Assembly (NCBI GenBank): GCA_937905825.1
Contig: CALCXM010000192.1
Location: 37,736 to 101,735 of the forward strand
Source of the DNA: an uncultured bacterium
Lineage (GTDB): Bacteria > Planctomycetota > UBA1135 > GCA-002686595
Direction of reading: 5' to 3'
Length of the DNA: 64,000 nucleotides
In this document: positions 16,771 through 24,708 of the stretch, in pieces
Layout: every line of letters begins with the position of its first letter
How positions within the stretch are numbered: the stretch's first letter is position 1
Notes under the pieces: generated by a model
What the model was told of the DNA's origin: nothing
Seen by the model: the letters and a program-made list of their open reading frames with translations, nothing else
Database searches by the model: none
Made by a program: the position numbers and the translations under genes

Positions 16771-18413
16771 GCTAGAGACTCGACTTTGGGGGCGCCGCTG
16801 TTGTTGCCGCCCAGGCTGTGATTGAGTGCGGCTCCAACGAAGCCTTTGAAGATGGGATGGGGCTGCAGGGGGCGACTCTTGAACTCCGGATGGAATTGCA
16901 CGCCCACGTAGAAGGGATGCTCGGGAAGTTCGACGATCTCCACCAGGTCGCTCTCCGGGTTGATGCCAGCCAGGACCATGCCTGAGGCTTCGAACCGCGC
17001 GCGGTAGTCGTTGTTGAACTCAAAGCGGTGGCGGTGGCGCTCCGAAATGTGCTCCTCGCCGTAGAGCTTGTGACTCAGGGTTCCCTTGCGCAGGGTGCAA
17101 GGATAGGCGCCCAAGCGCATGGTGCCGCCTTTCTCGTCCACATCTTCCTGGTCCGCCATGAGGCTGATGACCGGGTGCGGGGAATGGGCCGAGTGCTCGA
17201 GGGTGTGGGCACCGGCGAGGCCCAGCTGGTTGCGCGAATACTCGATCACGGCGCATTGCATGCCGAGGCAGATGCCGAAGAACGGGATCTCGTTTTCGCG
17301 GGCGTAGCGGATCGCTTGGATCTTGCCCTCGAGGCCGCGCTCGCCGAAGCCGCCGGGAATCAAGATCCCATCGACTCCTTCCAGGATGGAGGTGCCTTGA
17401 ACCAACACTTCCTCGGCGCTGATCTTGCGCAGCTTGACCTTGACCCGGTTGGCGTAGCCCGCGTGGGCCAGGGATTCGTAGATGGATTTGTAGGCGTCGT
17501 GCAGCTTGATGTACTTGCCGACCACGGCGATCTCGCACTCGGTCTTGATCTCCTTCAATTCCTGGAGCATCTCGTTCCAATCCGAGAGGTTGGTCTCCGC
17601 CTCGGGGTTCGGCAAGCCCAGCTTCTTGATGATCAGGCGGTCGAGACCGGCTCGACAGAGGTCCACCGGGACCTCGTAGATCGAGAACGCCACGTCGCGC
17701 TCCTCGATCACCTCTTCGCAACGCACGTTGCAGAACAGGCTGATCTTCTGGGCCATCTCGGTGGTCATCGGCTGTTCGGTGCGACACACCAAGACGTCCG
17801 GTTGAATTCCGATCTCACGCAGCTTGCCCACGGACTGTTGGGTGGGCTTGGTCTTCATCTCCCCAGATGCGCGTAGGTACGGCAAGAGGGTGACGTGCAG
17901 GAACATCACCTCGCCGCGTTCCTTGTCGAGGGCGAACTGACGCACCGCCTCCAGGAACGGCAAGCTTTCGATGTCGCCGACCGTGCCGCCGATCTCGGTG
18001 ATGGCCACGTCCACGTCGTCCACCGCGCCCTGATGAATGGCTTCCTTGATGGCATCGGTGATGTGCGGGATGACCTGCACGGTGCGACCCAAGTAGTCCC
18101 CCCTGCGCTCCTTGGCGATCACGGAGGAGTAGATCTTGCCCGAGGTGAAGTTGCTGGATTGGCTGAGGCGCGCGTGGGTGTAACGCTCGTAGTGCCCCAG
18201 ATCGAGATCGGTCTCCGCCCCGTCGTCGGTTACGTACACCTCTCCGTGTTGGTAGGGACTCATGGTCCCCGGGTCGACGTTGATGTAGGGGTCTAGCTTT
18301 TGCAAGGAGACGGTGAACCCGCGTCGTTCGAGAATCAGGCCGATGGCCGCCGAAGTCAGGCCTTTGCCTAGGCTGCTGACGACGCCGCCGGTGACGAATA
18401 TGTGCTTGGCCAT
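16767..18413 (-). CDS. pyrG: CTP synthase
   Basis: 548 residues, full length. The N-terminal synthetase domain begins FVTGGVVSSLGKGLTSAAIG (ATP-binding loop) and includes LDPYINVDPGTMSPYQHGEV. The glutamine amidotransferase domain has the nucleophile cysteine in FFGICLGMQCAVIEY and the HPEF histidine/glutamate pair near the end. It makes CTP from UTP, ATP and glutamine, the last step of pyrimidine nucleotide synthesis. The neighbouring kdsB consumes CTP, which makes the linkage sensible, though this is a weak argument. It is translationally coupled to the DUF1844 gene. Confidence 0.97.
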   Translation of the reverse strand: MAKHIFVTGGVVSSLGKGLTSAAIGLILERRGFTVSLQKLDPYINVDPGTMSPYQHGEVYVTDDGAETDLDLGHYERYTHARLSQSSNFTSGKIYSSVIAKERRGDYLGRTVQVIPHITDAIKEAIHQGAVDDVDVAITEIGGTVGDIESLPFLEAVRQFALDKERGEVMFLHVTLLPYLRASGEMKTKPTQQSVGKLREIGIQPDVLVCRTEQPMTTEMAQKISLFCNVRCEEVIEERDVAFSIYEVPVDLCRAGLDRLIIKKLGLPNPEAETNLSDWNEMLQELKEIKTECEIAVVGKYIKLHDAYKSIYESLAHAGYANRVKVKLRKISAEEVLVQGTSILEGVDGILIPGGFGERGLEGKIQAIRYARENEIPFFGICLGMQCAVIEYSRNQLGLAGAHTLEHSAHSPHPVISLMADQEDVDEKGGTMRLGAYPCTLRKGTLSHKLYGEEHISERHRHRFEFNNDYRARFEASGMVLAGINPESDLVEIVELPEHPFYVGVQFHPEFKSRPLQPHPIFKGFVGAALNHSLGGNNSGAPKVESLA

Positions 18414-18467
18414 GGAATGTTGGGGATCGATTTGTAGGAGGCTATTCTAGGGGAGAGGGGGCCGCGC

Positions 18468-19268
18468 TCAGTTGGACGCAGCTTGTCTGGAGACGAAGGC
18501 GAGGTAGTCCTCGCGCGTGTCGATTCCGCAGGGGGCCAGGGTCGCGCGCAGGACACGCAAGCGACCACCGGCTTCTAGCCAGCGGAGTTGTTCGAGGTTT
18601 TCGGTTCGTTCGAGGAGGCCCGGGGACAAGGAGCAGAAGCGCGCCAAGGCCTTGGGCCGAAAGGCGTACACGCCAACGTGGCGCTTGTGCTCGGTGGCGG
18701 GGGCCTGAGGGTCCCGGCGGTGTTCGTCGTTCGGGATGCAGGAACGGCTGAAGTAAAGAGCATCGCCCGCGTCGTCGAGCACGACCTTCACGGCACTGGT
18801 GGAGCGCGCTTCGGCTTCGGATTCAATCGGAACCCAAAGACTGGCGAACTCCACTGCGGGATCCTCGAAAGCGTTGACTAGATGTTGAAGATCGATGGGG
18901 GAAAGCTCGGGCTCGTCCCCTTGAACGTTGAGGATGACGTCGTACTGCTTGTCGCTTGCCTTTTGCAGCAAGTTGTAGGCTTCGTGCACACGATCCGTGC
19001 CGCTGCGGTGGGCTTCGCTGGTCATGAGCACGTCGATGTCCAGTTCCGTCGCAGCTTTCAGAATCTCATCGCTGTCGGTCGCCAAGAGAATCTGATCGAC
19101 CACGCCCGCCGCCCGCAAGTTGAGCACGGTGTGCTCGAACAAGTAGTGGCCGGTTTCCCGCAAGAGCATCTTGCGAGGGAGCCGAGTGGAGCCAAGTCTG
19201 GCCGGGATGATCGCTACCGCGCTGAGGGGGTCGCCAGTGGCGCCCGATCGTTGCGGAGCGCCGTTCAT
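18468..19268 (-). CDS. kdsB: 3-deoxy-manno-octulosonate cytidylyltransferase
   Basis: 266 residues. The nucleotidyltransferase signature IIPARLGSTRLPRKML is followed by VVDQILLATDSDEI, SGTDRVHEA, VILNVQGDEPELSP and HVGVYAF, all KdsB hallmarks. The enzyme activates KDO as CMP-KDO for lipid A-KDO attachment, so an LPS-type outer membrane is implied. It is about 15 residues longer at the N terminus than usual. The ATG overlaps the stop of the upstream lipoprotein gene (ATGA), and pyrG follows 55 bp downstream. Confidence 0.93.
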   Translation of the reverse strand: MNGAPQRSGATGDPLSAVAIIPARLGSTRLPRKMLLRETGHYLFEHTVLNLRAAGVVDQILLATDSDEILKAATELDIDVLMTSEAHRSGTDRVHEAYNLLQKASDKQYDVILNVQGDEPELSPIDLQHLVNAFEDPAVEFASLWVPIESEAEARSTSAVKVVLDDAGDALYFSRSCIPNDEHRRDPQAPATEHKRHVGVYAFRPKALARFCSLSPGLLERTENLEQLRWLEAGGRLRVLRATLAPCGIDTREDYLAFVSRQAASN

Positions 19269-19831
19269 CGGAGTTGGCTCTTCTCGGCGTTATGGCGATT
19301 GAGTTCCCGTTGCTGGTCGTCGAACAGAGACTTGCCGCTGTCGTTCTGAACCGCCTGGTGCTGCTGGGTGATGTTGTAGATCTGCAGGAAGGCGGCGCGG
19401 CACTCATTGAGCACCGCGTAGTTCTGCGCGGAGTTCTGCAGGTCGACGATCAGGTTGCGCACGACCCCACCGCTCTCCACTTCGATGGCCGCACGCACGG
19501 AACCATCCCCGGTCACGGGCGCATAGCCCGAGCTGGCCTTGCCCTGAAAACCCTGCTCATCGAAACGCTCGAGCATGGCCTGGAAGATCTCGTTGGAGGT
19601 GACCTTGGTGGAGGGACTGCTGCGCTTTTCCGTGTACAGGGTCAACGGATCGGTGTGGGCTTCGTTTAGAAGCGTCAACCGTTGATTGGTGCGGTAGTCG
19701 AGCAAGGTGACCCGTCCGGGGGAGCCCTCTTCGGCGGAGTGGCGCGTGGAGCTACCAGATGTGCTCGAGTCGGGCACGACACAGGCGCCCACGGAGCAGC
19801 ACAGGGCCAGGGAAAGGAGGAATCTCAGCAT
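19265..19831 (-). CDS. Putative lipoprotein of unknown function
   Basis: 188 residues from ATG 19831. The N terminus is a lipoprotein signal (LLSLALCCSVGAC, lipobox VGAC). A Ser/Thr-rich linker and a small mixed domain follow, with VTLLDYRTNQRLTLLNEAHTD, a TSNEIFQAMLERFDEQGF helix and VNLIVDLQNSA-like strands; the end is charged and helical. The longer open frame upstream lacks coding character, so I reject it. No family is recognised. Coupling to kdsB (ATGA overlap) suggests a role at the cell envelope, but this is only context. Confidence 0.65.
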   Translation of the reverse strand: MLRFLLSLALCCSVGACVVPDSSTSGSSTRHSAEEGSPGRVTLLDYRTNQRLTLLNEAHTDPLTLYTEKRSSPSTKVTSNEIFQAMLERFDEQGFQGKASSGYAPVTGDGSVRAAIEVESGGVVRNLIVDLQNSAQNYAVLNECRAAFLQIYNITQQHQAVQNDSGKSLFDDQQRELNRHNAEKSQLR

Positions 19832-20048
19832 GTCGACGGAACGGGTGGGAAAGCGGAGGAAGGACGAACTCGATTCGCAGGGATCCCTGGCGCGGATCCT
19901 CCCAGGATAAGGAGCGTTGAGGGAGGGCTCAAGGGCGCAGGGCTTAGGCTTTCGCGAAGAGTGCGATGCCGGGACAATTCCTTCGCGCCGGGCACTTCGG
20001 GAGAGCTCCGTCAGACCCCTGCCCACGGGGGCGCGGCGGGGGCTTCCA

Positions 20049-22532
20049 TCACTCTTCTTCCTGCGTTGGCGCGGGTGCTTGCGCCGGCTGCTCGGATTGG
20101 AGTTTGTCCAACTTCCGCTGCTCCCAGGCTTGAGCAGCCAGAATCACGTCGTCATCGGGCCCCGGACTGCCATCGTCCGGCCAGCTCATGCGCTCGTGGA
20201 CGGGCAACAGGAAGCGACCGACCCGCAACAGGCCGTCCCCACTCATGATGTAGCCGAGGGGCGTCCGCACGCCGGCTTCTTCCATGGCGACTTGACCAAT
20301 GTCGGGGCGCAGCAACTCGCCTGTCTGCCAGTCCGCCGGGCGCAGGACGTGATCCATCTGGCGCGGCGGGGGGCTCTCCATGCGCACCCACAGGAGCGCG
20401 GGCAGCAGCGATCCACGGCGGTAGGAGCCGCCGATCGGCTTGAACTTGTCGGGCAAGAAGGGTTGGGCCCCGGGCACCAGCAGATGCCCTTCTTGGAGGA
20501 TGGTGCCGGCCTCCCACTGGGTGGCAGGCATGGCGCCGTGGGCGGGAATGTCGTTGGAATTCCAGGACCAGGGGCACATCAGGGTGCTGACGCGGGTGGC
20601 CAGGCGGTAGTCCCGGAAGAAACCGGTGTCCGTGTACCAGTGGCAGGTGAGCCAGCTGAAACCGGCGTTGCCCAGGGGGACCACTTCGTAGCCGAGCAGC
20701 ATCAGCCGCTCCGCTTGGCCCTGCGGACCCTCGCCGATCATGAGCGCGGGGCTCGGCATCTCAGCGTCGAGATTGAGGGCGCGGCGGTAGTCCTCGGGAG
20801 AGACCCCGCGGGTCAGTTTCCAAAGGTGCTTGGTCTTGCTGTTCGACTCCGAAGATCCGGGGCGTAGCTTGCGGAAGACGCGGATGTCAGCGATCTCGTG
20901 GGTGGTGCGTGGGTCCCAAAAACTGTTCGCAACTTCGAAGCGTTGGTTGATGGCCGCGGTGAGCTGTGCATCCATCTTGAGCACGGACCCGTGCACGAGC
21001 AGCCAATCGAGTTGATCGAGTTCCTGGAGAACCGTGCGCCGTTGGCCCTCGTCCAGGTTCGCCCAGTTGTCCAAGGGCCAGGGGAACTTGAGCATGACGG
21101 ACTTGTCGTTTCCGCGCCGGAAAATGGCCCAAGCGTAGGCAGCGGCGGTCCGTTTGCGCTCGAAAGGCTCACCCCGCGCCTCGGCGAGTTGTGCCTCCCG
21201 TTCGATCTCCCCGTTCACGTACTCCATCGCATCCCAATAGGATCCGTAGGGAGCCGTGTCCTGCTTGTACAAAGCGCTGACACTCGCCGCGAACACAGCG
21301 CCGAGCAGCAGAGTGCCAAGGGCCGTGCGCCACAAAGGGCGCGTGGGGGAGTTGGCCGCGGCGAGGCGACTCCAGCCGAGGGCACAGAGGGGAGTGAGCA
21401 AGGGCAAGAGCGGCAACCACAAGCGGAAGCTCTTGGCTCCTTTGAAGCTCATGGCGAGGGCGCTCAAGACCAAGGTGATGAGCAAGATGTTGCTCATCCA
21501 CTTCATCCGTCGCAGGCAGCTCAAGAGTCCCAAAGCGGCAAGCGCTTGAACCGGATAGACCAGCAGTTCCCGCAGGTTGTTCCAGTAGAACCAACGCGAC
21601 TGCAGGCTACGCGCTTCCACGCCGTGTTCGACGACCGCGCCATCGTGGGACATCGCGACGGAGGAATCGTAGGCGCTCCGCACCCATTCCATGTCCTCGA
21701 GGCCCATGGCGTACATCATGGAAAAGAACACCCCGCCACCGTTCTGAGCCAAGTACGTGGTGAGCGACAAGCCCCATGTGTCGTAGGTGATCTTGTCGAG
21801 CACGATCTGGGCAGCGACCGTGACTCCAAAGCCCAACCAGGCACCACCCCAACTCCGCACATAGGTGCGGTCCCGCAAGAGCATCAGGCCCAGGATCGGG
21901 GTCGCAAGAAGCAGGGATTGATAGGCCATCATGAAGGCCAAACCCATCAGCAGACCACCGCCCACGCTCGGCAAAAAACTGCGCCGCGCGATCAGTAGGT
22001 TGAGGCTGGCGGTCAAGAAAAAGGTCGCCGCGATGCCCGATACGGGGTCGACGCTGTACTGCAGGAAGATCGGGTTGGTGGCGACCAGGAAGCCACTGAC
22101 CAAGCCGACTCGGCGCCCGCCCAACTGCGCACCCAAGCGCAAGGTTTGAAACACCACGCCGATTCCCAGCAGCATTTGAAACAGGCGCACCCCGTGAACA
22201 GCCCAGCGATCCTGCGCCAAACCGATCCAATCGCTGACCGCGAAGAACGGCATCAATAGAGTGGAGAAGCCGAAGGAGCGAACCGCGTGGGTGGTGTCCA
22301 ACGGTTGGCCTTGGACGACGGAACTGGCGCGGTCCATGAACTCCACGGAATCCGCGAGTTGGTAGCCGCCCGAGTGCATCCACGAGAGGGCTTGCAGCAG
22401 GAAGGTGAGGCCCAGCAGCGCGAGGACTACGGGTTCCCTCCAACGGGGAAGGGGTTCCCGCTTTACGGCTTCCCCCTCCATCGCTGTCTCCCGCCCCGAC
22501 CGACGGGAAACGAATGCCACGCGCTCGCTCAT
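20049..22532 (-). CDS. Large GT39-like membrane glycosyltransferase
   Basis: 827 residues. Residues ~30-470 carry about ten transmembrane segments, with a first periplasmic loop MHSGGYQLADSVEFMDRASSV that resembles the GT39/PMT donor-binding region. The remaining ~350 residues are soluble, with a segment LDWLLVHGSVLKMDAQLTAAI common to these proteins and a C-terminal beta-rich domain (LMLLGYEVVPLGNAGFSWLTCHW). The C-terminal half resembles the sugar-binding tail of similar planctomycete proteins. It probably glycosylates an envelope acceptor from a polyprenyl-phosphate sugar. It sits alone between the kdsB group and the divergent LysM gene. Confidence 0.7.
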   Translation of the reverse strand: MSERVAFVSRRSGRETAMEGEAVKREPLPRWREPVVLALLGLTFLLQALSWMHSGGYQLADSVEFMDRASSVVQGQPLDTTHAVRSFGFSTLLMPFFAVSDWIGLAQDRWAVHGVRLFQMLLGIGVVFQTLRLGAQLGGRRVGLVSGFLVATNPIFLQYSVDPVSGIAATFFLTASLNLLIARRSFLPSVGGGLLMGLAFMMAYQSLLLATPILGLMLLRDRTYVRSWGGAWLGFGVTVAAQIVLDKITYDTWGLSLTTYLAQNGGGVFFSMMYAMGLEDMEWVRSAYDSSVAMSHDGAVVEHGVEARSLQSRWFYWNNLRELLVYPVQALAALGLLSCLRRMKWMSNILLITLVLSALAMSFKGAKSFRLWLPLLPLLTPLCALGWSRLAAANSPTRPLWRTALGTLLLGAVFAASVSALYKQDTAPYGSYWDAMEYVNGEIEREAQLAEARGEPFERKRTAAAYAWAIFRRGNDKSVMLKFPWPLDNWANLDEGQRRTVLQELDQLDWLLVHGSVLKMDAQLTAAINQRFEVANSFWDPRTTHEIADIRVFRKLRPGSSESNSKTKHLWKLTRGVSPEDYRRALNLDAEMPSPALMIGEGPQGQAERLMLLGYEVVPLGNAGFSWLTCHWYTDTGFFRDYRLATRVSTLMCPWSWNSNDIPAHGAMPATQWEAGTILQEGHLLVPGAQPFLPDKFKPIGGSYRRGSLLPALLWVRMESPPPRQMDHVLRPADWQTGELLRPDIGQVAMEEAGVRTPLGYIMSGDGLLRVGRFLLPVHERMSWPDDGSPGPDDDVILAAQAWEQRKLDKLQSEQPAQAPAPTQEEE

Positions 22533-22877
22533 CTATCTTGAGTGCTCTCCAACAGTTCCCGGATTGGCTTGCCTTTCCTCTTACGGAGGCTTCCAATGGG
22601 ACGACCTCTCCCATCGTCCCTAGGTCGAAAGTGTAGCGCTTCGGAGTTGGCCTGCCACACAGCGGCCTAAGTCATTTGACTCGAAAGTGGGAATGCACCG
22701 TCATGCTGTGCATGAGTGTCCCAAGAACACACTATCTGGTAGCGTTCTCAATCTTTCTCTTTGACTCCGACGACCGCTCAATAGATAACTGGGCATCGGC
22801 ACCGGAGTCGGGCTCTTCGGTTGCATGTATCGCACAAACTGTTTCTGCGTAAGCGCTTAGCGTCGGAATAAGATCTG
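22533..22877. promoter_or_regulatory. Divergent intergenic region with a candidate sigma70-like promoter for the LysM gene
   Basis: No gene is seen in these 345 bases, which separate two outward-facing genes. On the plus strand TTGACT (22761-22766) is followed 18 bases later by ATAACT (22785-22790), or 15 bases later by TAGATA (22782-22787). Either pair would start transcription about 80 bases upstream of the LysM ATG. The match to a -35/-10 pair is approximate. Nothing else recognisable is present. Confidence 0.3.
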
Positions 22878-23789
22878 ATGGGCCACTTCGAGAAGATCGT
22901 CGTTTTGATCGCCATTACCTGCGTGACCGTAATCCTTGCGGTTACGTTCAGTGAGGATGGGGACAAGACATTGCAACTTTCCATGGAGGAGGGGACCGCT
23001 TCGGTCACTTCCATTAACGAGCCGTCGCCAAACACGACGCCGACCGTTCCGAAGCGCGAAGAACTCGCCTCCGGTGGCGGTGGAGAGCAGGACATCAATC
23101 CCCGTTCTCGGGAAGGCGAGCGTGGAGGACCGACCTTCAGCGAGGTTGAGCCGGTCGATCCCCGCACGGAGGTGCCCGAATTCACGGAGACCATCGAGCT
23201 GGCTTCTACCAAGCAGGCAGTTCCCAGCGGCCTGATCGAACGCAGCAAGAAGGAGCAAGAGCAGCAGGCTCGCTCGAACAAAGGGGAGCTCTTCCTCGAC
23301 GACAGCTTCGCCACGAAAGGGGCGGGACGGGACGCGGCCAAGCTCCCCGCCGGGGCTGCCCTGAAGACTCTCGACGGGTTGCGCACGACCTTTGATGAGA
23401 CCTTGATGGAGTACACTTGGCGGGAGGGGGACAGCATGACCTCCGTGGCGAAGAAGCTCTACGGATCCACCGGGATGTCCGCTCTGCTGCGGCAGTTCAA
23501 TGAGGATCGGGAGTGGGTTCCCGCCGGGGATGTGATCCTCGTTCCCATCTTTGATGGCCGCGATGCCACGGACCGCACGCGAGCCTCGGATGCGGTGCTG
23601 GTGCCCCGCAGCGAGCTTTCTGAGGCCCGCGGAACCCTGTACACCGTGGCCGAAGGGGACAGCCTCTGGGAGATCTCGAAGAAGGTCTACGGCAAGGGCA
23701 GCCTGTGGAAGCAGATCCTCGATGCCAACACCGACGTGCTCAAGAGTGCGGAATTGATCCAAACGGGGATGGAGCTCAGGATCCCCTAG
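22878..23789 (+). CDS. Membrane-anchored protein with two LysM domains
   Basis: 303 residues. A single transmembrane segment (IVVLIAITCVTVILAVTF) near the N terminus would anchor the protein with the rest in the periplasm. A low-complexity acidic/charged linker (~30-150) follows. Two LysM modules lie at ~179-223 (YTWREGDSMTSVAKKLYGS) and ~255-303 (YTVAEGDSLWEISKKVYGK). LysM binds peptidoglycan or other N-acetylglucosamine polymers, so the protein probably links the inner membrane to the cell wall. No catalytic domain is present. The TAG stop is the first three bases of the repeat at 23787. Confidence 0.88.
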   Translation: MGHFEKIVVLIAITCVTVILAVTFSEDGDKTLQLSMEEGTASVTSINEPSPNTTPTVPKREELASGGGGEQDINPRSREGERGGPTFSEVEPVDPRTEVPEFTETIELASTKQAVPSGLIERSKKEQEQQARSNKGELFLDDSFATKGAGRDAAKLPAGAALKTLDGLRTTFDETLMEYTWREGDSMTSVAKKLYGSTGMSALLRQFNEDREWVPAGDVILVPIFDGRDATDRTRASDAVLVPRSELSEARGTLYTVAEGDSLWEISKKVYGKGSLWKQILDANTDVLKSAELIQTGMELRIP

Positions 23790-24041
23790 AGGCTCGGCCG
23801 ACAAGGGGCGATCTCTCGCTCGGCTCCCACGAACCGCCCGGCTGCGTTACCTGAACCCCCATATAGCTTCAACTATGTGGGGAACCCGGCGCCTTGCCAG
23901 TCGATCCGTGGAATCCGATCGAGAAACCGCCCCTTGTCGGCCAGACCTCTAGTCTCCAAGGAGGCGCGAAAAACCCCAAGAGGGGCGAGAGGCGCGGGGC
24001 GAAGCCCACTGAAGCGCCCTACGAGCGGGCGGCTCAGGATG
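23787..24041 (+). ncRNA. Candidate structured RNA with long closing stem
   Basis: The arms 23787-23810 and 23928-23951 (core GGCCGACAAGGGGCG and its complement) pair with 21 of 24 matches. Inside them further complementary blocks give a rod: UCUCG/CGAGA, CCACG/CGUGG and an apical hairpin CCCCAUAUAG/CUAUGUGGGG. About 24 bases on each side of the middle are mostly unpaired. A second part, 23952-24041, is GC-rich and leads into the terminator at 24042. The rod shape with a central bubble resembles 6S RNA, but I cannot match conserved 6S sequence. The alternative is a processed 3' UTR of the LysM gene. No convincing open frame lies here. Confidence 0.45.
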
Positions 24042-24086
24042 GCGGGAGCAGCTAGGGTGAAAACCCTGGCTGCTCCCGCTTTTTTT
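24042..24086 (+). terminator. Strong intrinsic terminator
   Basis: GCGGGAGCAGC-AGGGT (24042-24057) pairs with ACCCT-GCTGCTCCCGC (24063-24079) across a short GAAAA-type loop, with one internal mismatch, and is followed by seven Ts (24080-24086). This is a textbook plus-strand intrinsic terminator. It would end the LysM transcript and/or the RNA candidate before the HPt gene at 24209. Confidence 0.88.
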
Positions 24087-24208
24087 GTGCTGTTTTTCGA
24101 TAGTTCCCCCGCCGCTGAGCCCGATGAACCCTGGACCTAGACCGTGGCGGACGCCCCCCGTGCACTCACACGGGCCTCCCCCCGCTACCCTTTTGACAGA
24201 CGACCAAT

Positions 24209-24586
24209 ATGACCGCTCCCGAGAATCAGCCCCAGTTCGATCCCAACATCTTGGACACGTCCGTGATCGAAGGTCTGCGAGAACTGGGTGGAGACGATGA
24301 TCCAGGGCTCCTCATGGAGCTGGTGGAAATGTTTCTGGACGACGCTCCCAACCGCCTCAAGGAAATGGAGCAGTCCATGGCCGTTGGCGACCTGGACACC
24401 ATGCGCCGCGCCGCTCACACCTTGAAGTCTTCCGCAGCCAACATGGGTTCGGTTCTGTTGAGTCAGATCTGCTCCAAGATGGAAGACGCCGCCCGCTCGG
24501 AGGACTCGGACACCTACGCCACCATGGTGCCCGGTTGCCTGTCGGCTTTCGGAGATTTTGAAAAGGCGCTGCGCCAGATCAGCTAG
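24209..24586 (+). CDS. HPt phosphotransfer protein
   Basis: 125 residues forming a single HPt four-helix domain. The phospho-accepting histidine is H70 in RRAAHTLKSSAANMG, the canonical HPt motif. It would shuttle phosphate between a hybrid kinase receiver and a response regulator. The next gene, an HDOD-receiver-GGDEF protein, follows after 122 bp on the same strand and is a plausible acceptor. Neither hybrid kinase in the window is adjacent. Confidence 0.9.
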   Translation: MTAPENQPQFDPNILDTSVIEGLRELGGDDDPGLLMELVEMFLDDAPNRLKEMEQSMAVGDLDTMRRAAHTLKSSAANMGSVLLSQICSKMEDAARSEDSDTYATMVPGCLSAFGDFEKALRQIS

Positions 24587-24708
24587 CAGCGCGCCTCTTC
24601 CTACGGGCCGAGTCGTCCCATCCCAACGACTCACACAGCCGCGCAACACTTCCCGTGCGGCACTATCCATCACAATCGCTTCCCCGCCAGCAAGGCACCC
24701 CCGCATCG

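Noticed and set aside
19832..20026. An upstream start for the lipoprotein gene at 20026
   Set aside because: The added residues precede a clear lipoprotein signal at 19831, which would be internal otherwise.
24031..24060. GGCTCAGGATGGCGGGAGCAGC, which recalls the SRP RNA apical loop
   Set aside because: The GGAA tetraloop and the asymmetric loop are absent and the GGGAGCAGC part is the terminator arm.
24193..24198. TTGACA as a -35 box for the HPt gene
   Set aside because: It is 11 bases from the ATG, leaving no room for a -10 box.
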